A stretch of 64,000 nt of DNA from Undaria pinnatifida (GCA_012845835.1 JABAKD010000029.1:7311484-7375483); one strand, 5' to 3'; counted from the stretch's first letter, positions 1 through 11,180 are shown. Numbers and translations are program-made. Notes: generated by a model from the letters alone, not told the origin.

Positions 1-412
1 GCTACAAGCAGCCCGTAGGAGTGTTGGGTTCATGTGGGACTCAAAGATACCATGTGGATGTACGGATGGAATCAAACCAATATCAACACCGCTGTTAAAG
101 ATTGTATGATACAGATGTCGAGCTTCGTAGGAATTCGCGCAGCAAGGTGTTTGGCAAATGTCGTCAAAGTCTTCGCGTGGGTGGTGGTTGGGACGTTTCA
201 GGCGACTCCAAAAGAGGCTCTCGAAAGAGAGGCAGATGCACATATACTCTTGCACTATCTGTCAGCATTTTAGAAGCTCACATTCGCTTGTGTTTATTAT
301 TTTTGTGTGAAAAGCGTTGTTGCGCCACCCAGCACAACACGCAGGACAGCTCAACCCCTGGGACGAACTTCAGAGCCGGTGTTCTACATAACAAGGGGAG
401 GGGGGGGGGTTC

Positions 413-1990
413 TCATCTATTGCTTGCCTTAGTCCTTTGGCCATCGACCACGCATCCCTTTCGAGACGGAGCACCGTTCCTACTCCTATAAAACAGACAC
501 CTCCAACATTTGGGCGCTTATTAAGCTTTTTCCACATATTACATGAACAGCTTTTCGCTTATACTCGTATCCACTTCCTGTTTCGCCGTCTGTGGCCACC
601 ATCTATATCAACCATCTTTTTCTCGCTACTCTCTAGTCTACCAAACTCTTCCATGTCACATTCACATTCGTCTAATTTCCTCATCTCCTCTTCTAACGCA
701 TTCCGTTCCTCCTTGTACATTTTACTTTCTCCTTCTATGCGAGTCGTACTCTCTATTGTTGTGCACATATCATTCTTCTCTTTGGTAGGTCCAGGTCCCC
801 TACACGAAATCGCAGTTTCAGCTTTTCGCGTAGTCCATTGGGCCGTGCAAATACGTTTTCATTCCAATATTTTCCCTCAATCCCCCGTATATATCGTAAG
901 TGTTTCTCCTCAATCGCCAAATTTAGTAGCGCTAGCCTTTCCCTTTCTTCTGCCTTATTGTTTCCTTCTGCTTTGTACCCGCCAAACTTCTTCACGGACA
1001 GCACCCTTTCTTGTTCTCCACTTAAACCCTTCCATATTTGCTCGACTACGCTATCCCATCTTGTTCCTGCTCGTACTTTTGATATTTTCTCCCGTCATGC
1101 AGCCCTATCAGCTACAGCTGGCAACCTCTTTTCTGGCATATTCCTTGCATCATATTGCCATTTCACATTTCTCACGTCTTTGTTTGTTTTATGTGGGTAC
1201 ATTCCTAGCTCTGCTCTCAACATTGTATTACTCGTCGTACTCGAGCATCCTAGTGTTTTTAGCTGCTGTCATCTGCACTGGTCTACGATCGGTACGTCAT
1301 GTTCTCGCCACTTCCATCTGAAGTTTACCGGATTCACCTTATTTCTGTTACATACAACTACGTACGGCGCACGTTTTTTACGTTCGCCGTCACTCTCCAT
1401 TTCCTAGTGTACTCTAGTGCCGTCTCTATCTGTTCCTGCAATCCTTCGGGTGTTTCTGATATCAACACGAAATCATCCGCAAACATCAACCCTGACACCG
1501 TATCTTCCCCAATCGTGACTCATTGCTCTGTTGCTTCGGCTGCTACTATTATGTCATTACTATTTACCTTCAATACGGTTCGGTGATAGTGTACATTCCT
1601 GTGCAACTCCTTGTAAAATATCAACATACTTGGATGTTTCCCCGTCCAGCATCATGGCACTTCTCGCACATTCCGTCATATTTGTTCATCATTCTCCATA
1701 TCTTTCTTTCGATCCCAAATTCCCAACATAATTCATCTCTTCACATCTGTTTGCCTTTTTTTCTCGAAAAAGAACAACAGCGGCACTTTCATGTCAAGAG
1801 TTTTTGTTGTTGAGCTGTCATTCGAATGGTGTCTAACGTCTCCTTTCTGCGCTACCTGTGCGAGAAGGGGCAGTCTGTATTTTTTTTCTGCATGTCTAGC
1901 GTCTGGTAGCCTGTTTTGCAGCGACTATTGCCATTCGACGCCAACCCATCAACGCCTAGAGGTGTGTGTGGGGGCGGGGGTTGACGCCTT
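413..1990 (-). pseudogene. Non-LTR retrotransposon reverse transcriptase, dead copy (A)
   Basis: Read on the minus strand, this is the C-terminal part of a LINE-type reverse transcriptase. Near 1,650-1,800 is a degraded segment resembling the start of the palm domain. Next comes a GVAQ..TLSP-like motif, and then the catalytic box in GLMFADDFVLI (FADD at 1,472-1,483). A thumb-like region follows with LGCSSTTSN and ELGMYP (about 1,190-1,260) and a tail with RFRVGDLDLP and SRNGAPSRKGC. Frame breaks and stops (for example before VTIGEDTV and after ADRAA) interrupt it, and the same stops occur in copy B. The long plus-strand ORFs here are antisense shadows. Endonuclease and ORF1 are absent. Family assignment to non-LTR retroelements is firm; the clade is not. 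Confidence 0.85.
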
Positions 1991-2173
1991 TATAACTGGA
2001 AAACTGTTTTTGGGGACAAATTATTCGGACTTAGTATAGGGAGGGGTTTTGGGGCTCTAAAAGGGGGCGGGGGGGGGGTCGTAAGGATTGGAGCGGGTCG
2101 ACTATGTTTGGGCATTGTCAACGGCCTAGGAAAAGCGTGAGCCTGTACACATAATTTTCATCCTGCGCGCGCG

Positions 2174-2647
2174 TCACGCGTCTCCCGTCGTTGCCCTTCG
2201 GACGCGCCACCTACCCCGCCAGCGAGCGACGCCTACTTCTTGTGGTCGATGCTGCAATCGATATTTTATTTCTGCGCTACTTTCCTCTGAAGACCCAACT
2301 AGGTTAATATTTAGCGGCGTGGAGCGTGGAAAGGGCAATCGCAAACGCACCGGGTTCATTAGCATGTGGTCATAGCCTTGTCTGCTTCTGGGATCTCTCA
2401 GGGTGTCGTAGGCCTGCTGTATCTCCTTGAACTTGTCTTCTGCCGGTTTGACGTTGCTCATATTCTTGTCCGGGTGCCACTTCATGGCGGCCTTCCGGTA
2501 TGCGCGTTTTAAATCGTCCTCGCTGACGTTCGGCTCCACGCCTAGGACCGAATAGTACGTATTTTTTGATGGCGCTGCTGCCGTACAAAACAATAAGGGG
2601 GGGGAGGACACAACGAAAACGATGGCGTTGGATGGATAGATCTCCAT
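2174..2647 (-). CDS. J-domain (DnaJ-like) protein, copy A
   Basis: The 157-residue ORF starts at an ATG at 2,647. Residues about 5-24 are hydrophobic and end near FCTAAAPS, which could be a signal or transit peptide. Residues 30-94 form a J domain: YYSVLGV, then helix [18 protein letters not shown] with the HPD triad at residues 58-60, then [14 protein letters not shown] and YDHML. J domains stimulate the ATPase of Hsp70 partners; the client here is unknown. No Gly/Phe or zinc region follows, so this is a minimal class III type. The last ~35 residues differ wholly from copy B because of one extra T in a short T run near 2,265. The N-terminus could instead be a spliced exon, since an acceptor-like TTTTGTACGGCAG lies just before the J domain. 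Confidence 0.6.
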   Translation of the reverse strand: MEIYPSNAIVFVVSSPPLLFCTAAAPSKNTYYSVLGVEPNVSEDDLKRAYRKAAMKWHPDKNMSNVKPAEDKFKEIQQAYDTLRDPRSRQGYDHMLMNPVRLRLPFPRSTPLNINLVGSSEESSAEIKYRLQHRPQEVGVARWRGRWRVRRATTGDA

Positions 2648-3561
2648 CAGGATTTTTCAATAGACGCACCGCTCGGGGTTTACACTCTTCCCGTTGCCGA
2701 GATAGTCAATCAAGGAAAAAGTAAGGACGGGGTGGGTGAGTTATATTGCACGGGCGTACGGTATGATCCGAGTGGCGTACGGTACAGCAAAGATTTTCGT
2801 TTCGATTACGATTTTTAGTCCAGGGCATGGTAATCGTGGGAGCAGGGACTGTGTTTTCTCGCGCTACGATACAACCGGTGTCCGGTGCAATAACGGTTTT
2901 GATTTTGGTGTTGGCTTCGATTTATATCTTGGGCCATGCTCTGTCACCTGGCGAAGGGCAGGGGGCAGGGCGCGGCTCTGGGGTGTCCTTTTTTTCTTCC
3001 CGAGCGTTTCTCTCGGGCTTGGTCTGTTCGCTTCTCGGTTCGTGCGGCACACCTGTCGATCTATCACGAGACGGCACACCTGTCGGCCAATCAACAATTG
3101 GGGATAGGGTGTTCAGCTGATATCGGAATGGAATGTGCACTGCACATCGAAGGATAAGGGTACCTTAACACCAATTCGAGACAAAGTTTGGCGTACACTT
3201 GGATTGTGAATAACCTTGGCGCCTACCCGAACCCTCTCAAACCCATTTAACCAATCAAAACCAATCCACCAAGGTAGAGACGGATCACCCCATTGGTCTC
3301 TTGCGCTTTGTGCCTCAACCATGTATGAGAAGGATATAGGCGGTAAGCTCTACTGCGTCGAATGGCAAACCAAGCCGTAAAGACCCTGTAGCTCTCGCTG
3401 CAGGGACTCTCGCTGGTGGACACTTGCAACTGCCGTCAACTATTGGTAGGAAACAGCAAAAACAAACCCAAGTAGACCGTGTTTCGGCTGCTCTTCATGG
3501 GAGATTCCGATCGTCAGACGGGGACACGGAGATTCGGTCACACGTGACAGGCAACGAGCCC

Positions 3562-3725
3562 CTATTGCGTTGGCGTCGACTTGAACTTAGAAACCGATGC
3601 ACACTGTCGGATGGCAAACCTATCAATGATGTTATACATTACTTGGAGGAAGTGTTTGTTTATATGGGTATCTGGTATAAACGGTGAGTGGTGGCAATAT
3701 GTTGTACCAATAACAACTATACCAG
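3562..3725 (-). CDS. Coiled-coil gene, predicted terminal exon 4 (copy A)
   Basis: A good acceptor (TTTTACTAATATGCAG) lies at 3,726-3,741 on the minus strand. The exon completes the split codon of exon 3 (G|CT) and adds 53 codons before TAG at 3,562-3,564. The encoded tail (from GIVVIGTTYCHHSPF to KFKSTPTQ) is not low-complexity, unlike the rest of the protein. The matching segment of copy B is equally long and also open, with a few replacements. The preceding intron would be only 96 bp. The call rests on splice signals and phase alone. Confidence 0.45.
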
Positions 3726-3821
3726 CTGCATATTAGTAAAATAGGAAAAATCACACAAGCTTTTGCGCAGCAAAATAAGTACAAACAAATGAAAGCACAC
3801 CATCCTCCTGGCGTCACTCAC

Positions 3822-4288
3822 CAATCTCCGACGCCTCTTCCTCATGAAAACGCCTTGCAAACCGCTGTCCAAAAACAACAGGCTGCTCCGCTCTGTAGCG
3901 AGATTGGCAGTTTCGGCCTCCGCTGCCGTCTCGGTCGCCGCCACCACCACCACCACAACCAGGGCGGGCACGGACACGAGCATTTTCACGCGCGCGAACA
4001 CGATCATCTTCACGCGCGCGAGCTTCTGCATAGGCTTCTTCACGCGCACGAGCTTCAACGCGAGCATCACGGCGAGCTTTCGCACGCGCTTTCGCACGCG
4101 AGTAACGATTCGCACTAGAACCGCGAGCAGCAACACTCCCAGCGGCAACATCGAGACCCGCAACAACAGCAGCACGAGTAGCAGCAGCATCGCGAAGAGC
4201 TTTGCGGTCATCTCTAGCACGAGCACGAGCAGCAGCACTGCCGCCGTCTTCGTCACCAACACCATGGCCATCACCACGGCCACCGTCA
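3822..4288 (-). CDS. Coiled-coil gene, predicted exon 3 (copy A)
   Basis: Bounded by an acceptor CCCCCCTTTTAG (4,289-4,300) and a strong donor G|GTGAGTG (3,821-3,816). Read in the phase left by exon 2, it is open for 155 codons. It starts with a Gly/Asp-rich stretch. An Arg/Ala/Glu-rich block follows at exon residues 60-108 (ARVEARAREEAYAEARARED and similar), looking like a highly charged single helix or coiled coil. The end has a Gly-rich linker and QPVVFGQRFARRFHEEEASEI. Hydrophobic Leu/Val ORFs in other frames here are shadows. Length is 467 bp in both copies. Confidence 0.55.
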
Positions 4289-5346
4289 CTAAAAGGGGGG
4301 CAAGTCAGAGCGAGGCGTCAACACCAGGGAGGGGTGGGGTGGTAGGGAGGGGTGGATCGACAAGGGGGGGGGTAGGGCGGGGGGGGGAGGGGGGTAAGGA
4401 GGGGGCGGGGAGAGGGAGAGGGAGTAGCCAGGGGTGAGGAGGGTGAAGACGACGACGGGGAGAGGCAGGGGGAGTGCAGAGGAGGAGGGGGCAGGCAGAG
4501 GGGGAAATGGCAGGATGGGGGGGCCGCTAAGTTCGCTCTGAGCTTTAAATAGGCGTTATAAAAAGGTGTCAAAAATGCATCAATATCTGGGGGACGGGTT
4601 CGCCACCGGGGAATAGGGAGGGCGCATGGCGTATCGCGTGCCAGATATACCTTACACAACTTGGCGCTAACCCGAACTATACGCCAAGTACAGAGATTGA
4701 AATAATAGTTTTGAGTTTAAATCAAATTAAACGTGTCTCACCTCATACCTGGGTATATTGTTTTAAAGATTTATCTTAATTTTACTATTCAATCCGTCTA
4801 CATTTCAATTGAATCAAACAAATTTCAATTACGAGTGCTATCGATGGGTTTTAACGATATTGAAACAATTTTCTGTCACTCTCGCTTTTGCTCAAAAGAA
4901 AAAAACGTAATAATGTCATTGTATTCACTTGTTTACCTCGTGTAGCAAATTCACTTGGTTTACGCCAAGATTTCGATGATAGTAAAACAAAACAATCGAT
5001 AGACATATTTGTCCGCATCGTGCTTGCAAAGGATCACGGTCATACGCCGAAGTACATCGTGTTTAGCGATCGCGACACTATACTGTATAGTGACCGGGGA
5101 CATAAGTCCGCGATCTCGTTTTCCAATCATCAAGAATACGCCAATAGCATGTCGTAATAACAAAAAAAAAAACACGACTAGTACCACTGGCGATATATCG
5201 TCCCCGGAACCCGCACAAACGCCGGACGAAACACAGCAAACCCCTCCGACGCCTTAATCCCCCTATCCCCCCCCCCCCCACCCCCCTCCTTCCGCATAGA
5301 AGCCGAACGAAATGCGATAACCCACCGAAGCACTCTTCTCACTCAC

Positions 5347-5702
5347 CAGCCAACGTCGACCTCGACTTTGACGTGGACCTTGCGGCTGCCCATGGACGGG
5401 GACGCTCCACACCCAGCGGCCGTATCGGCAGCGAGGGCGGCGGTGGCGGGGGCGTAGGTGTAGAAGGGGGTCTTCGCGGGGGTTGGGGCAGGGGTTGGGG
5501 CGGGGGCCGGGATGGGGGCAGGAACAGGGGCGGTGGTGACGGCAGCAGCGGCGGGGGCAGGAACAGGGGCGGTGGTGACGGCAGCAGCGGTGGGGGCAGG
5601 GGACGGGGCAGCAACCGCGGCAGCGACGGGGGCAGCGGAAGAGGCGGCGGCGGTGGCGGACGTCGACTCGCACACGTCTGGTGCGCCGATCGCGCTTCCC
5701 TC
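5347..5702 (-). CDS. Coiled-coil gene, predicted exon 2, Pro/Ala/Thr repeats (copy A)
   Basis: Acceptor CTGATACTACTGCTTCCAG ends at 5,703 and donor CTG|GTGAGTG begins at 5,346. In frame, the exon encodes EGSAIGAPDVCESTSAT followed by an Ala/Pro/Thr-rich stretch. Its two 13-residue units of the type PAPAAAAVTTAPV come from a 39-bp direct repeat at about 5,518-5,595. The end is SMGSRKVHVKVEVDVG. It starts in phase 0, which fits exon 1, and ends two bases into a codon, which fits the single T that opens exon 3 (TG|T, Cys). Other frames give Pro-rich or Arg-rich shadows. The stretch resembles a flexible mucin-like linker. Confidence 0.55.
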
Positions 5703-6042
5703 CTGGAAGCAGTAGTATCAGCAATAAAAGCACACGGTGGCAATCGGACAGGGGCGAAAAACGGGTTGAGACGGGGTGGGGGGCGGGGTGTTCGGTTAGC
5801 GGTCTAATCTAGAAGCTTGCCTGGGGGAATCGATTCGTTGCGTTTACGAAACGACAGTCTCCTAAGGCGGGAGTTCGAGGACCATACTTGATGATCGAAA
5901 TAACAGCGAGAAGGCACCGCATAAAATTCCTAGTGGTGGCACGTCCCCCCCGAAATGACCACGGCAAGACGTAAGACATCTCTGGCTACGCTGTTGCGTC
6001 TACACTGTCGTCTGTACCGTAGAAATACCCAACCGCCCTCAC

Positions 6043-9000
6043 CTCGCTCACCACCCTGCTATCCCGCCCTGCCGCCCCTCCGTTTCCCTCCGCCTCCTGC
6101 TCCTCTTCCACCTCCTCTTCCTCCTCGTCCTCGCCATCCTCTTCCGCCTCTTCTTGTTCTTTCTCATCTTCCTCCCTACTCTCATCCTCCTTCTCCTTCT
6201 TCTCCCCCACCCCCCTACCCGCCATGCACCCCTGCCTGGCGGGTCCCTGAGCGGAAACAACTTCGCTGCGGCCACCGCATCGCAACCCCTGTCTAGCTTT
6301 TGCGGCCGCGACAAGCTCCTCCAGGCACGCACGCCACGCAAGTCTTTCGCTCATCCGCGCAGCGGCCAGCACAAGCTCCTCCAGGCATGAACGCCTTGCA
6401 AGTCTTCCGCTCATCCGCGCAGCTGCCAGCACAAGCTCCTCTAGGCATGAATGCCACATGCCTCGCCGGCTCATCCGCACAGCGGCCAGCGGTATCTCCT
6501 CATGGCACCGGCGCCATGCCATCCTTGTCCGCATCCACACAATCTGGCTGTTTCCCTCATCCTCTCTGCTCCTCGCGTCAATGGCCGCGACCACGGCAGC
6601 CTTCTTCTTGGCGACGGCTTCCTGTTTCTCTAGCTTGAGTCGATGGTAGGCTCTCATACTGGCTTTAGTCTCGTCGACAACAATCATGTGTCGACGAGCT
6701 AGCTCCGCCGTTGTCTCTTCGGCCTTCACCACCGCTAGTTGAGCCTCCCTTTTCGCGAGTTCGGCGTCGTGTACCCTTCTCGCGGCCGCCGCTGTTGCCG
6801 CTGCTGTTGCTGTCGCCACCGCGTCGGCCACTGCCTCCGCTTTCGCCGCCTCGGCCTTCTCCTCCGCTTCTGCAACCGCGTCCGATACCGCTGCTGATAC
6901 CGCTGCCGCCACCGCTCCTGCTACCGCTGCCGACGTAATCTCCTCGGTGTTTGCCGCATTTACCGTTTCGGCCGCCGCCGAAGCCTGGTCCACGGTTTGG
7001 CGTCCGATCACCGTCGCCGTTGCCAATACCTTCTGCACCTCCACGACATCTTCAGCTGCTTCTGCTCTTGCCCCGGTTGCCGGTCGCTGGTTCGACGCCG
7101 CTGCTTCATCTGCGATCGTCACCGCCACCTCTCTGGAAGAAACCCTCGTCGCTGCCGTCGCAAACCTTTCCGCTGCTTCTGCCGCAATGGCGTTGCGAAA
7201 CCTGGCGAATACTTCAAATTTCTCACGGTTGCACCGGCGGTGAGCCATCCGTGCCAGCATGCGACAGGCCAGGGATCGTTTCTCGGTTTTTCGTGTCACC
7301 TCTGCAGCCGCTGCTGTTTCCTTCAAGGCCACCCTCATCACTGCCTCCGCTTCCGCTGCCGCAGTAGCTGCCGCCGCCACGGCCACCGCTGCAGTACCCG
7401 CTGCCGACACTTCCTCCACCACGGTCGCTTTAACCTCCGCAGCCGCAGCTCTTGTCTCCGCTGCAGCTGCTCTTGCTTCAGCTCTAGAAGCCCTTGCTTC
7501 AGCGACCGCCGCTCTTCGTTCGGCCAGGGACGTTCGTGCTTCAGCCGCATTAGCTCTTGCCTCTGCTGCCAACACCCGCGCCGCAGTTGCTGCTTCCTGT
7601 TTAGATGCTGCTGCTACCCCTGCAGCTGCCATCGCTTCGATTGCCGCCGCAGAAGCCGCCATCGCTGCCTCTCTTGCCGATGTCGCCCCCGTCACCGCCG
7701 TTGCCGCCGTCTCGGCCGCCGCAGACGCAACCGCCGCTCGAGCCTCTGCCGCGATTGCTCTCGCCTCAGCTGCAGCCACTCCTGCCTCCGCCGCAATCTC
7801 TCTGGCTTCGGTCGCTGCCTTTTCCTTGGCCACTAGTGTTTTCCCTGCGGCCGTCACCGTCGCCGCTGCTGTCTCTGCAACCATCACCGCTGCCTTCCTC
7901 GTTGATGCCGCTGCAGCTGCCGCCGTTATCGCCGCCTCGGCCACCGCCGCCGTAGCTGTCACTCTCTCATCTGCCATCGTCACTTCCGCCTCGGCGGTCG
8001 CCATGGCTTCCTCCGCCGCCGCCGTTCCTTCCTCGACTACCTCCACCTCAGCAACCACTGCGACGGTGGCCGCCTTCTCTGCAGTTGCCACCGCAGCCCC
8101 CGTCCCCGCCCCTGCCACCGTTGTCACCGCCACCCCACACACGGATCCTCCGTCGGAGGGGGCATCCGCGCGTGGTTTCTTGATCGCTTCGTTCGGCACC
8201 AAGGTCGGTGTATTTCTATACTCCACCAGCCTCTCCACCCCCTCCCTCTCACCCCCCCGCTCCACCACCGCCGCAACCGCCACTCCTTTGTCGGCTAGGG
8301 CTACTCCTGCCTCGGACACCATCACGTCTTCCTCCTCGGACACCATCACATCTCCCTTCGCCGCTGTCGTCATTTTCCTGGCAAACTCCGCCGTACTTAT
8401 CACTGCGGCAGCCATCGTTTTCCCCGTTTCTAGCACCGCTTCCATCTCCTCCGTCACTCCTGTCGAAGCCGCCACTGCTGTCCCACAGTCGGAACGCCCG
8501 TTGAAGGGAACCTGCGCGTGACGTTTCTCGGTCGTCCCGTTCCGCACCAAGGCCGAGACAGTATCGTCTACCGCAATCCTCTCCACCCGCTGCCCTCCTC
8601 CTCTCCCCTCCCTCATTACCATTGCCGCCGCCGATCCGTTGGCTGCCGACGCTCTTGCCGCGACAATCCTCATGGCTCCCTCCGCCGTCGCTGTTGGGGT
8701 CTCGGCCACCTCCGCCGCAGCTAAGCCTGCTGTCGCCGTCGGTGCCCCAGCCTGTGCCACTGTCTTCACCTCCGCCACCGCCCCTCCCGCCACCGCCACC
8801 GCGGGCGCCACACGCTCGGAACGCCTGTCAAAGGAGGCATGCAAGCGTGGTTGTTCGTTCGATCTATTCCGCACCAAAGACACGATTGGTTCATCTTGTA
8901 TCATATGTTGCACTGCTTCCTTCTCCTGTCCCTCCGCCACTAACGCCGTAGCTGCCGCTCCTCCGTCTACCACCCCCGCAGCAGCTAACGCTGCGGCCGC

Positions 9001-9626
9001 CGCCGCTGTGCCAGCGTCTTCCACTGCCTTCAACCCCGTTGCCGCCTCTACCGCCGCCGCTGCCATGTTTTCGGAATTCCCGTCAAAGGGGGCGTGCGCG
9101 CGCGATTGTGTAGGTTCTCCGTGCAGCACGAAGGTCGGGATAGTTTCTCCCTGCGCCACCTCCTCCGCACCCTCTCTCTCCTCGCCCTCCTTCTCCACCT
9201 TCTCCACCCACTCTCTCTCCGCCCTCGCCCCCACTTTCTTCATCCTCGCGTCCTCCTTCCCCTCCCCCTTCCCCTCCTCCTCCCCCCCCCCCCCCCCTCC
9301 CCGCCATATTGCTGCACACTCCCCCCCTCCCTCTCCTTCACCCTCTCCTCTTCAGGCGACAGCATAGTTAAACGCTTGCTGTTCAACCCTCTCTTTGCCC
9401 TATAAGCAAAATAATCAGCCATGAGGGTGCTGACCCCCCCCCGTTTTCCTGTGCCTGCCCTGGCTGCAGAAGGGACTGGCTGGGACGTCAACCCGCCACC
9501 TTCGACCTCGTTGGAGTCGGTCGTGGCCTCCGTGTCCATCCCGCTCCCAGCCTTGGCGTCTGCATTTGCCTGTGCATTGGGAAAAGAAACACGGGGCAAG
9601 GGAAAGTCAAGCGTTTCGTGTTCCAT
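6043..9626 (-). CDS. Ala/Glu-rich coiled-coil repeat protein, exon 1 (copy A, frameshifted)
   Basis: The first ATG (MEHETLDFPLPRVSF) is at 9,626. The frame runs to a C16 tract at 9,282-9,297, where copy B has C5-T-C8, two bases fewer; copy A therefore shifts frame. Downstream, 1,085 codons stay open from 9,243 to a TAG at 5,986. I end the exon at 6,043, where GAG|GTGAGG makes a donor in phase 0. From MKKVGARAER as residue 1, four spaced modules (about 34-60, 117-147, 227-257, 344-373) share P-T-x-V-x-N/G and PRxxAPFDGxS. A long Ala-rich helix with AAEARA units follows, then four 20-residue repeats (CLEELVLAAARMSGRLARRS type), then a Glu-rich tail. No known domain or catalytic motif is recognised; a structural coiled-coil role is inferred. 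The frameshift may be real or a homopolymer error. Confidence 0.7.
6312..6551 (-). repeat. In-frame 60-bp tandem repeat inside exon 1 (copy A)
   Basis: Four 60-bp units begin near 6,312, 6,372, 6,432 and 6,492. Each encodes 20 residues of the form C-L-E-E-L-V-L-A-A-A-R-M-S-x-R-L-A-x-R-S/A. A more distant relative of the unit lies upstream in the protein (near 7,190-7,275, RMLARMAHRRCNREKFEVF), so the motif may be older than the tandem array. Confidence 0.85.
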
Positions 9627-9781
9627 CGTATACGGCCGGATACAAAAAATGTCCAAGAAGGGGCAAAAACAAACATCCCAGGGGTATTACATACTTCGTA
9701 TAAAACATAACTCGTATAATACATGCACAAATAAAATTGACGCGTAGTCGATTACGACGTAGATTCTAGTTTTCCTGAAAA

Positions 9782-9982
9782 ATGAGCACAGGGAGCATAG
9801 TTCCAACAAAAGGAGCTACTTATTTTACCAAGTACGCATACCTAAGTAGGCGCTTTGGAGAGGCAAACGTTGATCAGTTTCTCAGTACACTCTCTCCAAC
9901 GAATGAAAAATCTGTAGGGTTGCGGCAGATTGCAATAACTTTGCTCGGACGAAAACAGAAAACGGCAACGGGCGGTATATAA
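9782..9982 (+). CDS. Conserved small ORF, 66 residues, unknown function (copy A)
   Basis: ATG-initiated ORF (MSTGSIVPTKGATYFTKYAY, ending KQKTATGGI). Across the two copies I count three silent changes and one replacement (Ile6 to Thr), with no indel, although the surrounding DNA has indels. It lies about 155 bp from the predicted start of the coiled-coil gene on the other strand, so a shared bidirectional promoter is possible. It has basic and polar residues, no signal peptide, no membrane segment and no family I recognise. It could also be the first exon of a longer gene, or chance. Confidence 0.4.
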   Translation: MSTGSIVPTKGATYFTKYAYLSRRFGEANVDQFLSTLSPTNEKSVGLRQIAITLLGRKQKTATGGI

Positions 9983-10636
9983 TATATATAATATTTAGCA
10001 CAGAAAATTGGCGACGACACTACTTGTACGGTACAAGAACAAGTACAACTGCAGAGGTATTTTGGAATGGCACAGTTGTGTACGGCGTTCGTACGATGAT
10101 ACGGGCCTGGACGGTACAGACTACAACGAAAATACAACGTAGTATCTTTGGGCGGGAACGGTAGCGGCACGCAGCAGTGATATGTGTCTGATCGGTATAT
10201 ATTATCATAGAACTACGACGAGGCCGCGGTAATTTGAGGTGTCCGTTCATACGGCGCAAAACAACATAATTAGGAAATAGTCTATTAATAATTGTACAGT
10301 TTTTTGGGCGATATCTGGTATACCATAGAGGAATCCTTGATATTATTGGGCATTCAAGTCGATGTTCCTTCTGGCATGTATTGGGGATAGGGGCGGGGTG
10401 CGTCGACAATCAACCGGATTCGGGGTTCGGTGAGAAAATGTCCTGAGCACGAGCGAATGAGAAAGCATATCGAACAGGTATATAGAATTGCGGCTAAGCT
10501 GGATGAAGGGGGGGCGGACTGTGAACCCGGATTTACGGTGTAACAGCAAAACAGCAGGCCCCAGTCTCTCCCAAATGACGGCAAGTCATCATGACCATCA
10601 TGGACAATGCAACGTCCAGCAAGGAGAAAATAACCG

Positions 10637-11126
10637 CAGTAGTAGTAGCAGTAGTAGTAGCAGCAGCATTTAATAGTAGTTGTGGTAGCAGTAGCAGTAG
10701 CAGTAGCTTTAGCAGTAGCAGTAGCAGTAGCAGTAGCAGTAGCAGTAGCAGCAGTAGTAGCAACAGTAGCAGCAGTAGTAGCAGTAGTAGTAGTGGTCGT
10801 AGTATTTAATAGTAGTAGTAGTAGCAGTAGTAGCAGCAGCAGTAGCAGTAGCAGTAGCAGCGGTATTCTTCAATAGTAGTAGTAGTAGTAGCAGTATTCT
10901 TTAATAGTAGAGGTAGTAGTAGTAGTAGCAGTAGCAGTATTAGCAGTAGCAGTAGCAGTAGCAGCGGTGGTAGCAGTAGCAGCAGCAGTATTCTTTAACA
11001 GTAGTAGTGGTAGTAGTAGTAGCAGTAGTAGCAGTAGCATTTAATAGTAGCAGTAGCATTTAATAGTAGTAGTAATAGTAGTAGTATTTAATAGTACTTC
11101 AAAGTATTAATATTATTAGTATTTAT

Positions 11127-11165
<39 letters not shown>

Positions 11166-11180
11166 CAGTAGTAGTAGTAG
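10637..11180. repeat. TAG/CAG microsatellite with TTTAATAG spacers (copy A)
   Basis: About 540 bp of AGT and AGC triplets, interrupted by a recurring ATT(C)TTTAAYAG spacer and ending in pure AGT repeats. Poly-Ser and poly-Leu ORFs here come from the triplets and are not genes. Repeat numbers differ from copy B. Confidence 0.95.

Noticed and set aside
437-1321. 294-codon plus-strand Phe/Leu/Ser-rich ORF
   Set aside because: Antisense to the reverse-transcriptase relic, whose minus-strand motifs (FADD, LGCSSTTSN, RFRVGDLDLP) are clear.
4318-4659. Pro/Ser-rich 113-codon minus-strand ORF
   Set aside because: Lies wholly within the predicted intron 2, in a C-rich tract with indels between copies.
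5339-5743. Pro-rich and Arg/Cys-rich frames over exon 2
   Set aside because: They are alternate frames of the same GC-rich repeat. Only one frame fits the splice phases on both sides.
7259-8521. 420-codon plus-strand Ala/Ser/Thr-rich ORF (and its copy at 40,197-41,459)
   Set aside because: It is antisense to the Ala-rich exon. GCN-rich coding leaves the opposite strand free of stops. The minus frame is longer and carries ordered repeats.
9690-9720. loxP-like sequence (CTTCGTATA..ACTCGTATA)
   Set aside because: The two similar arms are in direct rather than inverted orientation and the match is partial; chance AT-rich similarity.
10533-10876. Poly-Leu, poly-Ser and poly-Val ORFs in the microsatellite
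   Set aside because: Direct products of the triplet repeat in different frames.
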